Source: Thalassospira lohafexi | Lineage (GTDB): Bacteria > Pseudomonadota > Alphaproteobacteria > Rhodospirillales > Thalassospiraceae | Length of the DNA stretch: 64,000 bases | Assembly: GCF_002844275.1 (NCBI RefSeq) | Contig: NZ_NXGX01000001.1 | Location: 558,001 to 622,000 of the forward strand | Direction of reading: 5' to 3' | Part shown: piece after piece, positions 1 through 7,642 of the stretch | Layout of the letters: the number at the start of each line of letters is the position of its first letter | Position numbering within the stretch: the first letter of the stretch is position 1 | Position numbers and translations under genes: made by a program | The notes under the pieces: generated by a model | The model's input: only the letters and a program-made list of their open reading frames with translations | The model's database searches: none | What the model was told of the DNA's origin: nothing

Positions 1-1
1 T

Positions 2-700
2 ACGATTGAGCCATGGCTGAACGCGTGGTCCAGGGCCCAGATAGGGGTCGAACCCACCGGGCTTAGCCCCTATTTCATCAACAGCATCATGATGGTCGTG
101 CCTGCTGTGGCGATCTCGACCGCCCTTGGGGCGATGAACGGGTATGTCCTGACCAAATGGCGGTTTCCCGGCGATAAGATCATTTTTGGTCTGATGCTGT
201 TTGCATGCTTCATCCCGTTTCAGATTGTCCTGATCCCGATGGCGCGTGTTTTGGGCATGATCGGCATTGCGGGTACGACAAGCGGTCTGGTGCTGGTGCA
301 TGTGGTCTATGGGCTTGGCTTTACCACCTTGTTTTTCCGCAACTATTACGCGGCATTTCCTGATGAGCTGATCAAGGCAGCCAAGATGGACGGCGCCGGG
401 TTCTGGCGAACCTTTACCCGTATTTTACTGCCCAGTTCCGGGCCGATCATTGTCGTGACCGTGATCTGGCAGTTCACCAACATCTGGAATGATTTCCTGT
501 TTGGCGCGTCCTTTGCCGATTTTGATTCGATGCCAATGACCGTGGCACTCAACAACCTCGTTTCATCCTCGACCGGGGTTAAGGAATACAATGTGCATTT
601 TGCTGGTGCGGTGCTTGCGGCCCTTCCGACACTGATCGTTTACGTCGTTTCCGGGCGCTATTTCGTGCGTGGATTGATGGCTGGTGCGGTCAAGGGCTAA
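2..700 (+). CDS. Carbohydrate ABC transporter permease, MalG/UgpE type (5' truncated)
   Basis: Inner-membrane subunit of a binding-protein-dependent sugar importer. The frame is open through the left window edge, so the N-terminus is missing and only about 232 residues are visible. The protein has several hydrophobic segments and the EAA loop that contacts the ATPase (FPDELIKAAKMDGAGFW, followed by a PSSGP segment), which is diagnostic of the second permease of CUT1 systems. The ATPase gene follows 54 bases downstream on the same strand, and a LacI-family regulator closes the group. The solute-binding protein and first permease should lie to the left, outside the window. The sugar cannot be told from the sequence. 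Confidence 0.93.
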   Translation, partial: TIEPWLNAWSRAQIGVEPTGLSPYFINSIMMVVPAVAISTALGAMNGYVLTKWRFPGDKIIFGLMLFACFIPFQIVLIPMARVLGMIGIAGTTSGLVLVHVVYGLGFTTLFFRNYYAAFPDELIKAAKMDGAGFWRTFTRILLPSSGPIIVVTVIWQFTNIWNDFLFGASFADFDSMPMTVALNNLVSSSTGVKEYNVHFAGAVLAALPTLIVYVVSGRYFVRGLMAGAVKG

Positions 701-754
701 GCCAAGCAAAGCGAAGCCAAAAGCACCCATAAAAAGAATTACAGGGAAGTTATC

Positions 755-1861
755 ATGTCCTTTCTACAAATCGACAAGGTTTGCAAAAGTTTCGGTCCAA
801 TCAATGTGTTGCGCGATATCTCGCTTGATGTTGAGGAAGGCGGGTTTCTTGTGCTGGTCGGCCCGTCGGGCTGTGGCAAATCAACACTTTTGAACACGAT
901 TGCCGGGCTTGAAAAGCTGACAACCGGTGAAATCCGCATTGATGGTAATGTGATTGATGATTTGCCGCCTGCCGAACGCAACATCGCGATGGTGTTTCAA
1001 AGCTACGCGCTTTATCCCAACATGAATGTCGGGCAAAACATCGCCTTTGGCCTTGAAATGCGCGGCATGCCAAAGGCCGAACGCGATGCCAAGGTGGCAG
1101 AGGCGGCCAAAACGCTTCAGATCGAACATCTTCTGGATCGTAAACCCGGTCAGCTTTCCGGTGGGCAACGTCAACGTGTGGCGATGGGGCGTGCGCTGGT
1201 GCGCAATCCGCAATTGTTCCTGTTTGATGAACCGCTTTCAAACCTTGATGCCAAGTTACGTGTTGATATGCGTACTGAAATCAAACGCATGCATCAGACA
1301 TTCGGCACCACGATTGTCTATGTCACCCATGACCAGATCGAAGCCATGACACTGGGCACACGCATCGCGGTTCTCAAAGACGGGGTCGTGCAGCAATACG
1401 GCACGCCTGCCGAAATTTATAACGATCCGACCAATCTGTTTGTCGCTGATTTCATGGGGTCGCCTGCAATGAATCTGATCCCGGCGACGGTACGTGGCAA
1501 CGGGGTTGAAATGGCGCGCGCGGGCGAAGACCCGCTGGTTCTGGGGTTCGATCAATTGCCCGGCGATGTGGTCGCATATGACGGGCAGGAAGTCATTGTC
1601 GGCATCCGGCCCGAAGCCATCACCGATGCCGACAGCCGGGCGGCGATGCGGGCCGGGCAACAGGTGACCGCATCGTGCAAGATTGATGTGGTTGAACCCG
1701 CCGGGGCCGACATCTATGCCATTACTGCGCTGGGCGGTAAGGAGGTCGTGACGCGCTTGCATCAGGATTGGTTTGGGCAGGCCAACCAGCATACAGAATT
1801 GGTCTTTAACCTTGAAAAAGTTGTGTTTTTTGATCCCCAAAGCGGCGTAAGACTGCGCTAG
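755..1861 (+). CDS. Sugar ABC transporter ATP-binding protein, UgpC/MalK family
   Basis: Cytoplasmic ATPase, 368 residues, that powers the importer encoded upstream. Walker A is GPSGCGKST (about residues 36-44), the Q-loop lies in MVFQSYALYPNM, the signature is LSGGQRQRVAMGRAL, Walker B and D-loop are LFLFDEPLSNLDA, and the switch histidine is in VTHDQ. The C-terminal third, after about residue 235, is the TOBE/regulatory domain typical of the MalK and UgpC branch; total length is normal. The ATG follows an AGGGA-like ribosome site. The name ugpC is often applied to this family but does not prove glycerol-3-phosphate as substrate. Confidence 0.95.
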   Translation: MSFLQIDKVCKSFGPINVLRDISLDVEEGGFLVLVGPSGCGKSTLLNTIAGLEKLTTGEIRIDGNVIDDLPPAERNIAMVFQSYALYPNMNVGQNIAFGLEMRGMPKAERDAKVAEAAKTLQIEHLLDRKPGQLSGGQRQRVAMGRALVRNPQLFLFDEPLSNLDAKLRVDMRTEIKRMHQTFGTTIVYVTHDQIEAMTLGTRIAVLKDGVVQQYGTPAEIYNDPTNLFVADFMGSPAMNLIPATVRGNGVEMARAGEDPLVLGFDQLPGDVVAYDGQEVIVGIRPEAITDADSRAAMRAGQQVTASCKIDVVEPAGADIYAITALGGKEVVTRLHQDWFGQANQHTELVFNLEKVVFFDPQSGVRLR

Positions 1862-1901
1862 AAAATGCACATCGGAATGCCTTGCACGGAGGGACAGCGC
1901 G

Positions 1902-2948
1902 CTGTCTGAACATGATCCTGTTGGCAATTTGGGCCCGTCGCGTGCCCAAAGCCGACCGACGCTTAAAACCATTGCGGAAATGACCGGCCTTGGGGTGACC
2001 ACGGTGTCGCGTGCGCTTAAGGACGCGCATGACATCAGTGCCAAAACCAAACTGCGGGTGCGCAAGGTGGCCGATGCCATCGGCTATCACCCTGATCGCG
2101 CCGGGGTGCGGTTGCGCACGGGCAAAACCAATGTCATCAGTCTGGTGCTGGATCAAACCGACAAGGTGCCGGAATTTGCCCGACGCCTGATTGTCGGCAT
2201 TTCCGATGTCATGCGCGGCACGCCGTACCATCTTGTTGTGACACCACAATCACGCACCGATGATCCGATGGACCCGGTGCGCTATATCCTCAATACACGC
2301 GCAGCCGACGGGGTGATCATTACCCATGTGCGCCCCGATGATGAACGGATTGAGGTGCTGCGCCAAAGTGGATTGCCCTTTGTCGCGCATGGTCGCAGCC
2401 TGACGGGGGCCGAGCATGCCTATCACGATTTTGACAACCGGGCCTTTTGCGAAATGGCGGCAAACCGCCTGATTTCGCGCGGGCGCAAACGGTTGGCACT
2501 GTTATCCCCACCATCGGAATTTTCATATTATCAGGAAACGCTGGCCGGGCTGGCGGCAACGGCGAAGGCCGCCGGGGTACCGTTCCAAGTCCTTAGTGGC
2601 ATTGACCTTGATAGCAGCAGCGAAGTTCTGCGTCAGGCCGGTATGGCCTTGCGCCATCAGGATTATGTGCCCGACGGCATCATTTGCGGCAGTGAACTTT
2701 GTGCCATGGCGCTGATTGACGGCATGATCCAGTCAGGCCTGAATGTCGGGCGCGATATTGATGTGATTGCCAAGGAAACGTCGGATTTGCTGAACTTTAC
2801 CCGACCACGCATCGATAGCCTGCGCGAGGACCTGATTGTCGCCGGACAGCAATTGGCAACCCACCTTTTGGATGTCATTGAAGGGCGCGATACCACCAGC
2901 CTGCAATCGCTTAGTCAGCCGGTCCCGGTGTGGCGAAATGAGGGGTAA
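1902..2948 (+). CDS. LacI-family transcriptional regulator, probable CTG start
   Basis: DNA-binding repressor or activator for the adjacent sugar importer (inferred from position). The helix-turn-helix is near the N-terminus (TLKTIAEMTGLGVTTVSRAL), followed by a periplasmic-binding-protein-like ligand domain. No ATG or GTG lies in frame upstream of the helix-turn-helix. A TTG at 1929 would work but has no ribosome site. A CTG at 1902 sits 8 bases after a strong GGAGGG (1888-1893) and yields MSEHDPVGNLGPSR before the helix-turn-helix, 348 residues in total. The frame is open even further upstream, toward the ATPase stop at 1861. The family call is firm; the start is an inference. Confidence 0.88.
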   Translation: MSEHDPVGNLGPSRAQSRPTLKTIAEMTGLGVTTVSRALKDAHDISAKTKLRVRKVADAIGYHPDRAGVRLRTGKTNVISLVLDQTDKVPEFARRLIVGISDVMRGTPYHLVVTPQSRTDDPMDPVRYILNTRAADGVIITHVRPDDERIEVLRQSGLPFVAHGRSLTGAEHAYHDFDNRAFCEMAANRLISRGRKRLALLSPPSEFSYYQETLAGLAATAKAAGVPFQVLSGIDLDSSSEVLRQAGMALRHQDYVPDGIICGSELCAMALIDGMIQSGLNVGRDIDVIAKETSDLLNFTRPRIDSLREDLIVAGQQLATHLLDVIEGRDTTSLQSLSQPVPVWRNEG

Positions 2949-3009
2949 GGTGGTCGCGTTTAAGGGGGCCTAAATCCCACCCGCAAACGGCGCATCAGAC
3001 ATGTCTCGA

Positions 3010-3060
3010 TTATTCATAAAAAATGAAGAGTTATTACGATTGATCATTTTTAGTGAATAA
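3010..3060. repeat. AT-rich inverted repeat, 17-base arms
   Basis: Arms at 3010-3026 (starts TTATTCA, ends AAATGA) and 3044-3060 (starts TCATTT, ends TGAATAA) pair at 15 of 17 positions around a 17-base loop. It lies 62 bases after the lacI stop, between convergent genes. It could be a bidirectional terminator, although no clean T-tract follows, or the end of a lost mobile element. Confidence 0.55.
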
Positions 3061-3171
3061 CGCGAAGTTTGTTCGCAGCAGGGTGCATAATCATCGAGAA
3101 CACCAATAAGTAATATTGTATGATGAATTAATGTTGTGGTTTTGATGACGGAGCAGGAGGCCAGAGCGGGG

Positions 3172-3403
3172 TCAGCCGCGCCCTCTTTTTTCCAGGTTGT
3201 GACGTCACGCTGCGCCCCTTTTTTTGACGGGTTGCGGTGTCAGGCGACGACATCTTCTTGGGTGGGGGCGGCATTATGTTGCATCACCTTTTTTTAGGGG
3301 GATGAGTTGCAGCGTCACGCAGCATCACTTTTTTGAGTCCTGACGGGCCGCTGGGGCAACTTGTTGGATGAGGGCGGTGTTATGCCGCGTCACCTTTTTT
3401 GGG
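3172..3403 (-). repeat. Degenerate array of about five copies of the ftsQ stop-codon region
   Basis: On the minus strand a motif of an A-tract followed by roughly GGTGACGCGGCATAA recurs at about 3380-3403, 3315-3335, 3274-3297, 3205-3227 and 3172-3193. Each copy ends at TAA or TGA. Several are preceded by CCC or CAACCC, as in the C-terminal RRNPPK codons of ftsQ. The first copy is the actual end of the ftsQ fragment; the others are progressively decayed. Spacing is irregular, about 40-70 bases. No coding function is seen. Confidence 0.5.
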
Positions 3404-3574
3404 CGGGTTGCGGCGCAGTTCGGCAGCACCGGGGGTTAGGCGGACGAAGGTGCGGTCGGGCAGGCGCAGATCGACGATCAGGACATCGCGTTCGAGCAGG
3501 TCATGTTCGTTGTTGAGTACCTCAAGGCGTTGCCATGCCTTGTCTATGTCCATGTCCATGTCCTTGTCGGGCAG
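3380..3574 (-). pseudogene. ftsQ: Truncated duplicate of the ftsQ 3' end
   Basis: The minus strand encodes a near copy of the last 60 residues of FtsQ: it runs through DKAWQRLEVLNNEHDLLE and LPDRTFVRLTPGAAELRR and ends in NPPKKGDAA with its own stop at 3380. Over about 150 aligned bases I count roughly 12 mismatches to 4931-5093. The last residues differ (KKGDAA here, KEKKGSV in the intact gene). Homology stops near 3574, just upstream of a codon-sized expansion (DMDMDID here, DMD in FtsQ). With no start and no upstream domain it cannot make a functional protein. It lies on the other side of the SGNH hydrolase gene from the intact ftsQ. Confidence 0.88.
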
Positions 3575-3654
3575 GACGGGGAACCTTCCTCATGAGCCAT
3601 AACGAGCGTTTATTCATCTCATAGTTTGAGCCGAATATATAACTGTCTGGCGGT

Positions 3655-4866
3655 TTAAGCTGGCGCGAAAACGCCATTTGGCCCAAACACGTTTGCGATA
3701 AACCGGTCGCCAATTTTATGGTGTGTCGCCGCATCCGGGTGAAGTTCATCGGGCAGGGGCATGTGTGCGTAATCGGCGGGACCATAAAGCGACTGCCCAT
3801 CGAGATAATGCAGGTTGGCGTCGGTGCTTGACCGTTGGGTAACAATTTTTGACAGTTCGTCACGAATGATCTGCAATGTAAGTTTGCCGTGTGCCGTTTC
3901 GCCCCGGTCTCCGGTTGCCTGAAATTTGAGGGTGCCGTTGGCAAGGGCGGCAAAATCAAAATTACATGGGCCCGGCGTTTCTTCGTGGATAGGGCAATAG
4001 ATCGGCGATATCACCAGAAGCGGCGTTAACGGATGCCCATCGCGAATGGTATCGATAAAACCATGAACCGCCGATGTGAAAGCCCGAAGGCGCATGATAT
4101 CGGCGTTTACAAGGTTAATGCCAATTTTCAGGCTAATCAGGTTGGCTTTTTCATTGCGGATGGTGCGGGCAATAAAAGGGTCCAGTAATGCCCCGCCACC
4201 AAAGCCCATATTGATCAGATCCACATTACAGGCAAGGGCCGCAACCGCGGGCCACGTTCCGGTGGGGCTGGCGGCGTCGGACCCCTGACTGATGGAGCTG
4301 CCGTAATGCAACCAGACGCGGCGGTTTGGTGTGGATGGGGCGTTCATGCGCCCGGGTTCGATGGCGGCGTTGCAATGAAGGGCAAACAATTCGGTTGTTT
4401 CGTTATGGGGGAGCCATATTTCGATATTTTTCGGCCCGGAGGGAAGCTCGGTGAAGCGCGCAAAACCGGGGGCACCCTTTTGGGGCGTTGCCGTGCCTTT
4501 TGTCATGTCGATATGAAGAACGTGACCGGCATCAATCGTAGCCTGCTGGACCAATTTTCCGTCGACCAACAGGTCATACATGCCATTGGGGCGCGGTGGC
4601 ATACCGACATATGATCGCTTTGTTGGCACGGCCTCAAGCGCGATTTCGGTTGCTGTTGTGCGAAATACCAGATGCACCCCGGAAGGCTGGGCTTCGGCCA
4701 TTGCCAGTTGCGGGTCAAGGCATTGCGCACGGGCCCAGTCCGGCAAGCGGTGCGCAATTGTACCGGTTTCTGTGGACTCAAGATCAATCGCACCGCGTAC
4801 GATATCGCCGGTGATGGGGGTGGTAATGGCGTTTTTAATCATATCTGAAACAGGGTGTTGGGGCAT
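3655..4866 (-). CDS. SGNH/GDSL-type hydrolase (esterase) with N-terminal beta-sandwich-like domain
   Basis: Predicted serine esterase or acylhydrolase of 403 residues. Catalytic blocks seen: the nucleophile motif GSSISQG (about residue 188), a glycine block GFGGG, an Asn-bearing block KIGINLVN, and the C-terminal Asp-His block DELHPDAATHH. The N-terminal half looks like the carbohydrate-binding-like domain that precedes SGNH domains in some sugar esterases. No signal peptide is obvious. Start choice is weak: neither the first ATG nor the internal Met9 has a good ribosome site. The gene sits between intact ftsQ and the ftsQ fragment, in the place usually held by ftsA, so it probably arrived by rearrangement. 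Its substrate is unknown; the sugar importer beyond 3000 is a possible but unproven partner. Confidence 0.85.
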   Translation of the reverse strand: MPQHPVSDMIKNAITTPITGDIVRGAIDLESTETGTIAHRLPDWARAQCLDPQLAMAEAQPSGVHLVFRTTATEIALEAVPTKRSYVGMPPRPNGMYDLLVDGKLVQQATIDAGHVLHIDMTKGTATPQKGAPGFARFTELPSGPKNIEIWLPHNETTELFALHCNAAIEPGRMNAPSTPNRRVWLHYGSSISQGSDAASPTGTWPAVAALACNVDLINMGFGGGALLDPFIARTIRNEKANLISLKIGINLVNADIMRLRAFTSAVHGFIDTIRDGHPLTPLLVISPIYCPIHEETPGPCNFDFAALANGTLKFQATGDRGETAHGKLTLQIIRDELSKIVTQRSSTDANLHYLDGQSLYGPADYAHMPLPDELHPDAATHHKIGDRFIANVFGPNGVFAPA

Positions 4867-4889
4867 GGTGGGGTATGGCGAAAGTGTCA

Positions 4890-4903
4890 GATCAGGTCTG
4901 ATC
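4890..4903. promoter_or_regulatory. Palindrome GATCAG-GT-CTGATC between ftsQ and the hydrolase gene
   Basis: Perfect 6-base arms around two bases, in the 41-base gap between the ftsQ stop (4908) and the SGNH hydrolase start (4866). It could be an operator for the hydrolase gene or a small transcript stem. No T-tract follows on either strand. Confidence 0.35.
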
Positions 4904-4907
4904 GGTG

Positions 4908-5792
4908 TCAGACGGACCCTTTCTTTTCCTTGGGCGGGTTGCGGCGTAGTTCGGCGGCGCCGGGGGTGAGGCGGACGAAGGTGCGGTCGGGCAGGCGCAG
5001 ATCGACGATCAGGACATCGCGTTCAAGCAGGTCATGTTCGCTATCAAGCACCGCAAGGCGTTGCCATGCCTTGTCCATGTCCTTTTCGGGCAGGCGGACA
5101 TACATGCCGTTGGCAAGTTGAATGTTCCAGCGGCGGTGGCCGATGCGCTGAGCACCCGTGACCTGATCATAGAGATGGGGTACTGATTTGATGATGCTGA
5201 GCATCTCGGCGGCATGTTCGGGGGCGTCGTCACCGACCAGAACCGGCAGGTCGAGATAATCGCCGAGTTCATAGTTCTGAAGCTGCGCGCCATCGCCATC
5301 AATCAGCACATGGTTGCCTTGATCTGTCTGCCAAAGGGCCAGCGGGCGGCGTTCGACGATCGAGACAATCAGGGTATCGGGCAATTGGCGTTCAACAGCA
5401 GCCGTGCGCACCCATGAAAGCTGTTCGATCCGTTCGCGCGCACTGTCGACGTCAAAGGTAATGATCGGGGTGCCGGGCTTTTTGCCGATGGCGGCCAACA
5501 ATGCGTTGGGATCGGTTTTTTCGCGGCCCGATACTTCGATGTTTCTGACCGTCATGCCAAAATCCGCCGACAGGCGAATGGCTTCGTTCTGGGCGATGGT
5601 TAGCCACGCATCGGCACGCCCGGTTTGCCAAAGCGCAATCGGGCCAAGCGTAAAGACACCAATGAAGCCGGTCCACCAGACAACACGCGCGATCCGTTTG
5701 ACGTTCGAGGCAACGCTATGTTGCTTATCAAGCTTTTCACGGCGTTCGCGCGCCTGTTCTTCGAGCGTGCTTGATGTTCCTAACGCTCGCAT
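4908..5792 (-). CDS. ftsQ: Cell division protein FtsQ
   Basis: Bitopic inner-membrane protein of the divisome that links early (FtsZ/FtsA) and late (FtsL, FtsW, FtsI) components. It has a short cytoplasmic N-terminus, one membrane segment (about residues 35-54), a POTRA domain from about residue 81 (MTVRNIEVSG) and the FtsQ beta domain to the C-terminus. The start at 5792 is chosen because GGAGG lies 7 bases upstream (5800-5804). A start 21 bases earlier at 5813 lacks this site and would overlap ddl further. The gene overlaps the end of ddl by 13 bases. It is the last dcw gene here; ftsA and ftsZ are absent. Its 3' end is duplicated at 3380-3574. Confidence 0.95.
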   Translation of the reverse strand: MRALGTSSTLEEQARERREKLDKQHSVASNVKRIARVVWWTGFIGVFTLGPIALWQTGRADAWLTIAQNEAIRLSADFGMTVRNIEVSGREKTDPNALLAAIGKKPGTPIITFDVDSARERIEQLSWVRTAAVERQLPDTLIVSIVERRPLALWQTDQGNHVLIDGDGAQLQNYELGDYLDLPVLVGDDAPEHAAEMLSIIKSVPHLYDQVTGAQRIGHRRWNIQLANGMYVRLPEKDMDKAWQRLAVLDSEHDLLERDVLIVDLRLPDRTFVRLTPGAAELRRNPPKEKKGSV

Positions 5793-6694
5793 GAGGCGTC
5801 CTCCACCATCCATGCGACGATGTCGGCAAAACTAAAGCCGTCATGGCGCGCCGCATCGGGGACAAGCGATGTCGGGGTCATGCCGGGCTGGGTGTTGATT
5901 TCAAGAATGGCCAGACGGTCGTGTTTGGGGTCATAGCGGAAATCGGCCCGTGCAATGCCCCGGCATCCCAGCGCGCGATAGGCGGCTTCGGCGTTTTGGC
6001 GCAGTTTGGTGCGCAAATCATCGGAGATATCGGCAGGCACGACATGTTCGGAGCCGCCCTGGGCGTATTTGGATTCAAAATCGTAAAAGGCATGGTTGCC
6101 GGTCAGGATTTCAATGACCTCCATCGCCTCACCATCCTTGACGGCGACGGTCATTTCACGGCCCGGCACGAATTCTTCCTGCATGACGCCAGCCCCATGC
6201 ACCCAGTCACGGGAAAGCATGTTTTGTTCTTCCTCGGCCGTCAGGATGATTTCAACCCCGACAGACGACCCTTCGTTATTGGGTTTGAGAACATAGGGCG
6301 GGGGCAGTGCCGCACCCTTGGCAATTTCATCGCGCGTCACCCAGACATGGCGGGCACAGGGAATGTCATATTCCATGAACATCGCCTTGGCCGACATTTT
6401 GTCCATGGCAATGGCGGACGCGCGCACACCCGAATGGGTATAGGGAATGTCCATGATTTCCAGCAAACCCTGAACCGCCCCGTCTTCGCCCCAGCGGCCA
6501 TGCAGGGCATTGAAAATCACATCGGGTTTGGGATCAATGGCGGTAAGCTGTGCCGCCAGATCGCGGGTCGCGTCAATTTCAGTAACCTGATAGCCCTTTT
6601 CATGGAGCGCCTTGATGCATTCGCGCCCTGATGACAAAGATACTTCGCGTTCGGCCGACCAACCGCCATAAATGACTGCGACATGTTTGCTCAT
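5780..6694 (-). CDS. ddl: D-alanine--D-alanine ligase
   Basis: Cytoplasmic ATP-grasp enzyme that makes D-Ala-D-Ala for MurF. The 304 residues match the DdlB length. Visible motifs: N-terminal GGWSAEREVSLSSG, ATP-binding KPNNEGSSVGVEII, EEFVPGREMTVAV, and the Mg/phosphate-binding end LEINTQPGMTPTSLVP. The start forms a 4-base ATGA overlap with the murB stop, so the two are probably translationally coupled. Confidence 0.97.
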   Translation of the reverse strand: MSKHVAVIYGGWSAEREVSLSSGRECIKALHEKGYQVTEIDATRDLAAQLTAIDPKPDVIFNALHGRWGEDGAVQGLLEIMDIPYTHSGVRASAIAMDKMSAKAMFMEYDIPCARHVWVTRDEIAKGAALPPPYVLKPNNEGSSVGVEIILTAEEEQNMLSRDWVHGAGVMQEEFVPGREMTVAVKDGEAMEVIEILTGNHAFYDFESKYAQGGSEHVVPADISDDLRTKLRQNAEAAYRALGCRGIARADFRYDPKHDRLAILEINTQPGMTPTSLVPDAARHDGFSFADIVAWMVEDASCER

Positions 6695-7635
6695 GCGTCT
6701 TTTCCTATGATTGAGTGGCCAAGGCGTTCGCCAATGCGCCGGATTTCCCAGCGCAAATCAACGCCACTGTGGTCTTTGACCCGTTTTTTGACTTCATCGC
6801 CCAACTGTTCAAGATCAAAGGCGGTGGCAGTGCCGAGATTGATCATGAAGTTGCAATGGTGCGGGGACATTTGCGCACCGCCAATGGTCAACCCACGACA
6901 CCCGGCGGCATCAATGAGCTCCCACGCACGGTCCGGTGTCGGATTGGCAAAGGTTGATCCGCCAGTGCGCGATTTGATCGGCTGTGATCCGGCGCGGGTA
7001 TCCTGAATTTCGGCCATGCGGTTGGCGATTTCGTCAGGGTCGCCGGATGTACCACGCAAGACGGCGGATGTGAAAATCCAGTCATCGGGCACGCCGCAAT
7101 GACGATAGGATAAATCCATGTCGTCGGGGGTGACGGTATGAAGGCCACCCTTACCATCAATGGCGGTGGCGGAGACCAGAACATCCTTGATTTCGGTGCC
7201 ATAGGCCCCGGCATTCATCCGCAGTGCCCCGCCAATGGTGCCCGGAATGCCCGACAGGAATTCCAGCCCGGCAATACCGGATTGTTGGGCGGTTTGCGCA
7301 ACATTAAGATCGAGCGCACCGGCCCCGACATGAATGTCGCCATCCTTGAGCACGGCATCGGTAAACGGACGGCCCAGACGGATGACAACACCTCGAATGC
7401 CACCATCACGGACCAGAAGGTTTGAACCCACCCCGATGACCGTCACGGCCATATCGGCGGGCTTGTTTTTCAGAAAACCGGCAAGGTCGGCCTCGTCTGC
7501 GGGGCGGAACAACACATCGGCCGGGCCGCCGACCTGAAACCAGGTGACCTTTGACAATTGTGCGCCTTCGCGCAGCTTGCCACGGACCTTGGGCAGGCGA
7601 TCAATCAGAGGTGTGTGGTGTCCCGGCGTGCTCAT
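6691..7635 (-). CDS. murB: UDP-N-acetylenolpyruvoylglucosamine reductase MurB
   Basis: FAD-dependent reductase that converts UDP-GlcNAc-enolpyruvate to UDP-MurNAc. The PCMH-type FAD domain shows TWFQVGGPADVLFRP and SGIPGTIGGALRMNAGAYG; the catalytic serine lies in RTGGSTFANP. At 314 residues, without the extra loop of the E. coli enzyme, it looks like a type II MurB. It lies 7 bases after murC and overlaps ddl by 4 bases. Confidence 0.97.
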   Translation of the reverse strand: MSTPGHHTPLIDRLPKVRGKLREGAQLSKVTWFQVGGPADVLFRPADEADLAGFLKNKPADMAVTVIGVGSNLLVRDGGIRGVVIRLGRPFTDAVLKDGDIHVGAGALDLNVAQTAQQSGIAGLEFLSGIPGTIGGALRMNAGAYGTEIKDVLVSATAIDGKGGLHTVTPDDMDLSYRHCGVPDDWIFTSAVLRGTSGDPDEIANRMAEIQDTRAGSQPIKSRTGGSTFANPTPDRAWELIDAAGCRGLTIGGAQMSPHHCNFMINLGTATAFDLEQLGDEVKKRVKDHSGVDLRWEIRRIGERLGHSIIGKDA

Positions 7636-7642
7636 GACAATC

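Larger units (their letters stand above)
2949..3654. other. 706-bp gene-free region between convergent lacI and SGNH hydrolase genes
   Basis: No intact gene is visible. From left to right it holds a long AT-rich inverted repeat (3010-3060), a degenerate repeat array (3172-3403) and a minus-strand fragment of the ftsQ 3' end (3380-3574). The rest shows nothing recognisable. Frames across it are shadows or fragments. Confidence 0.8.
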
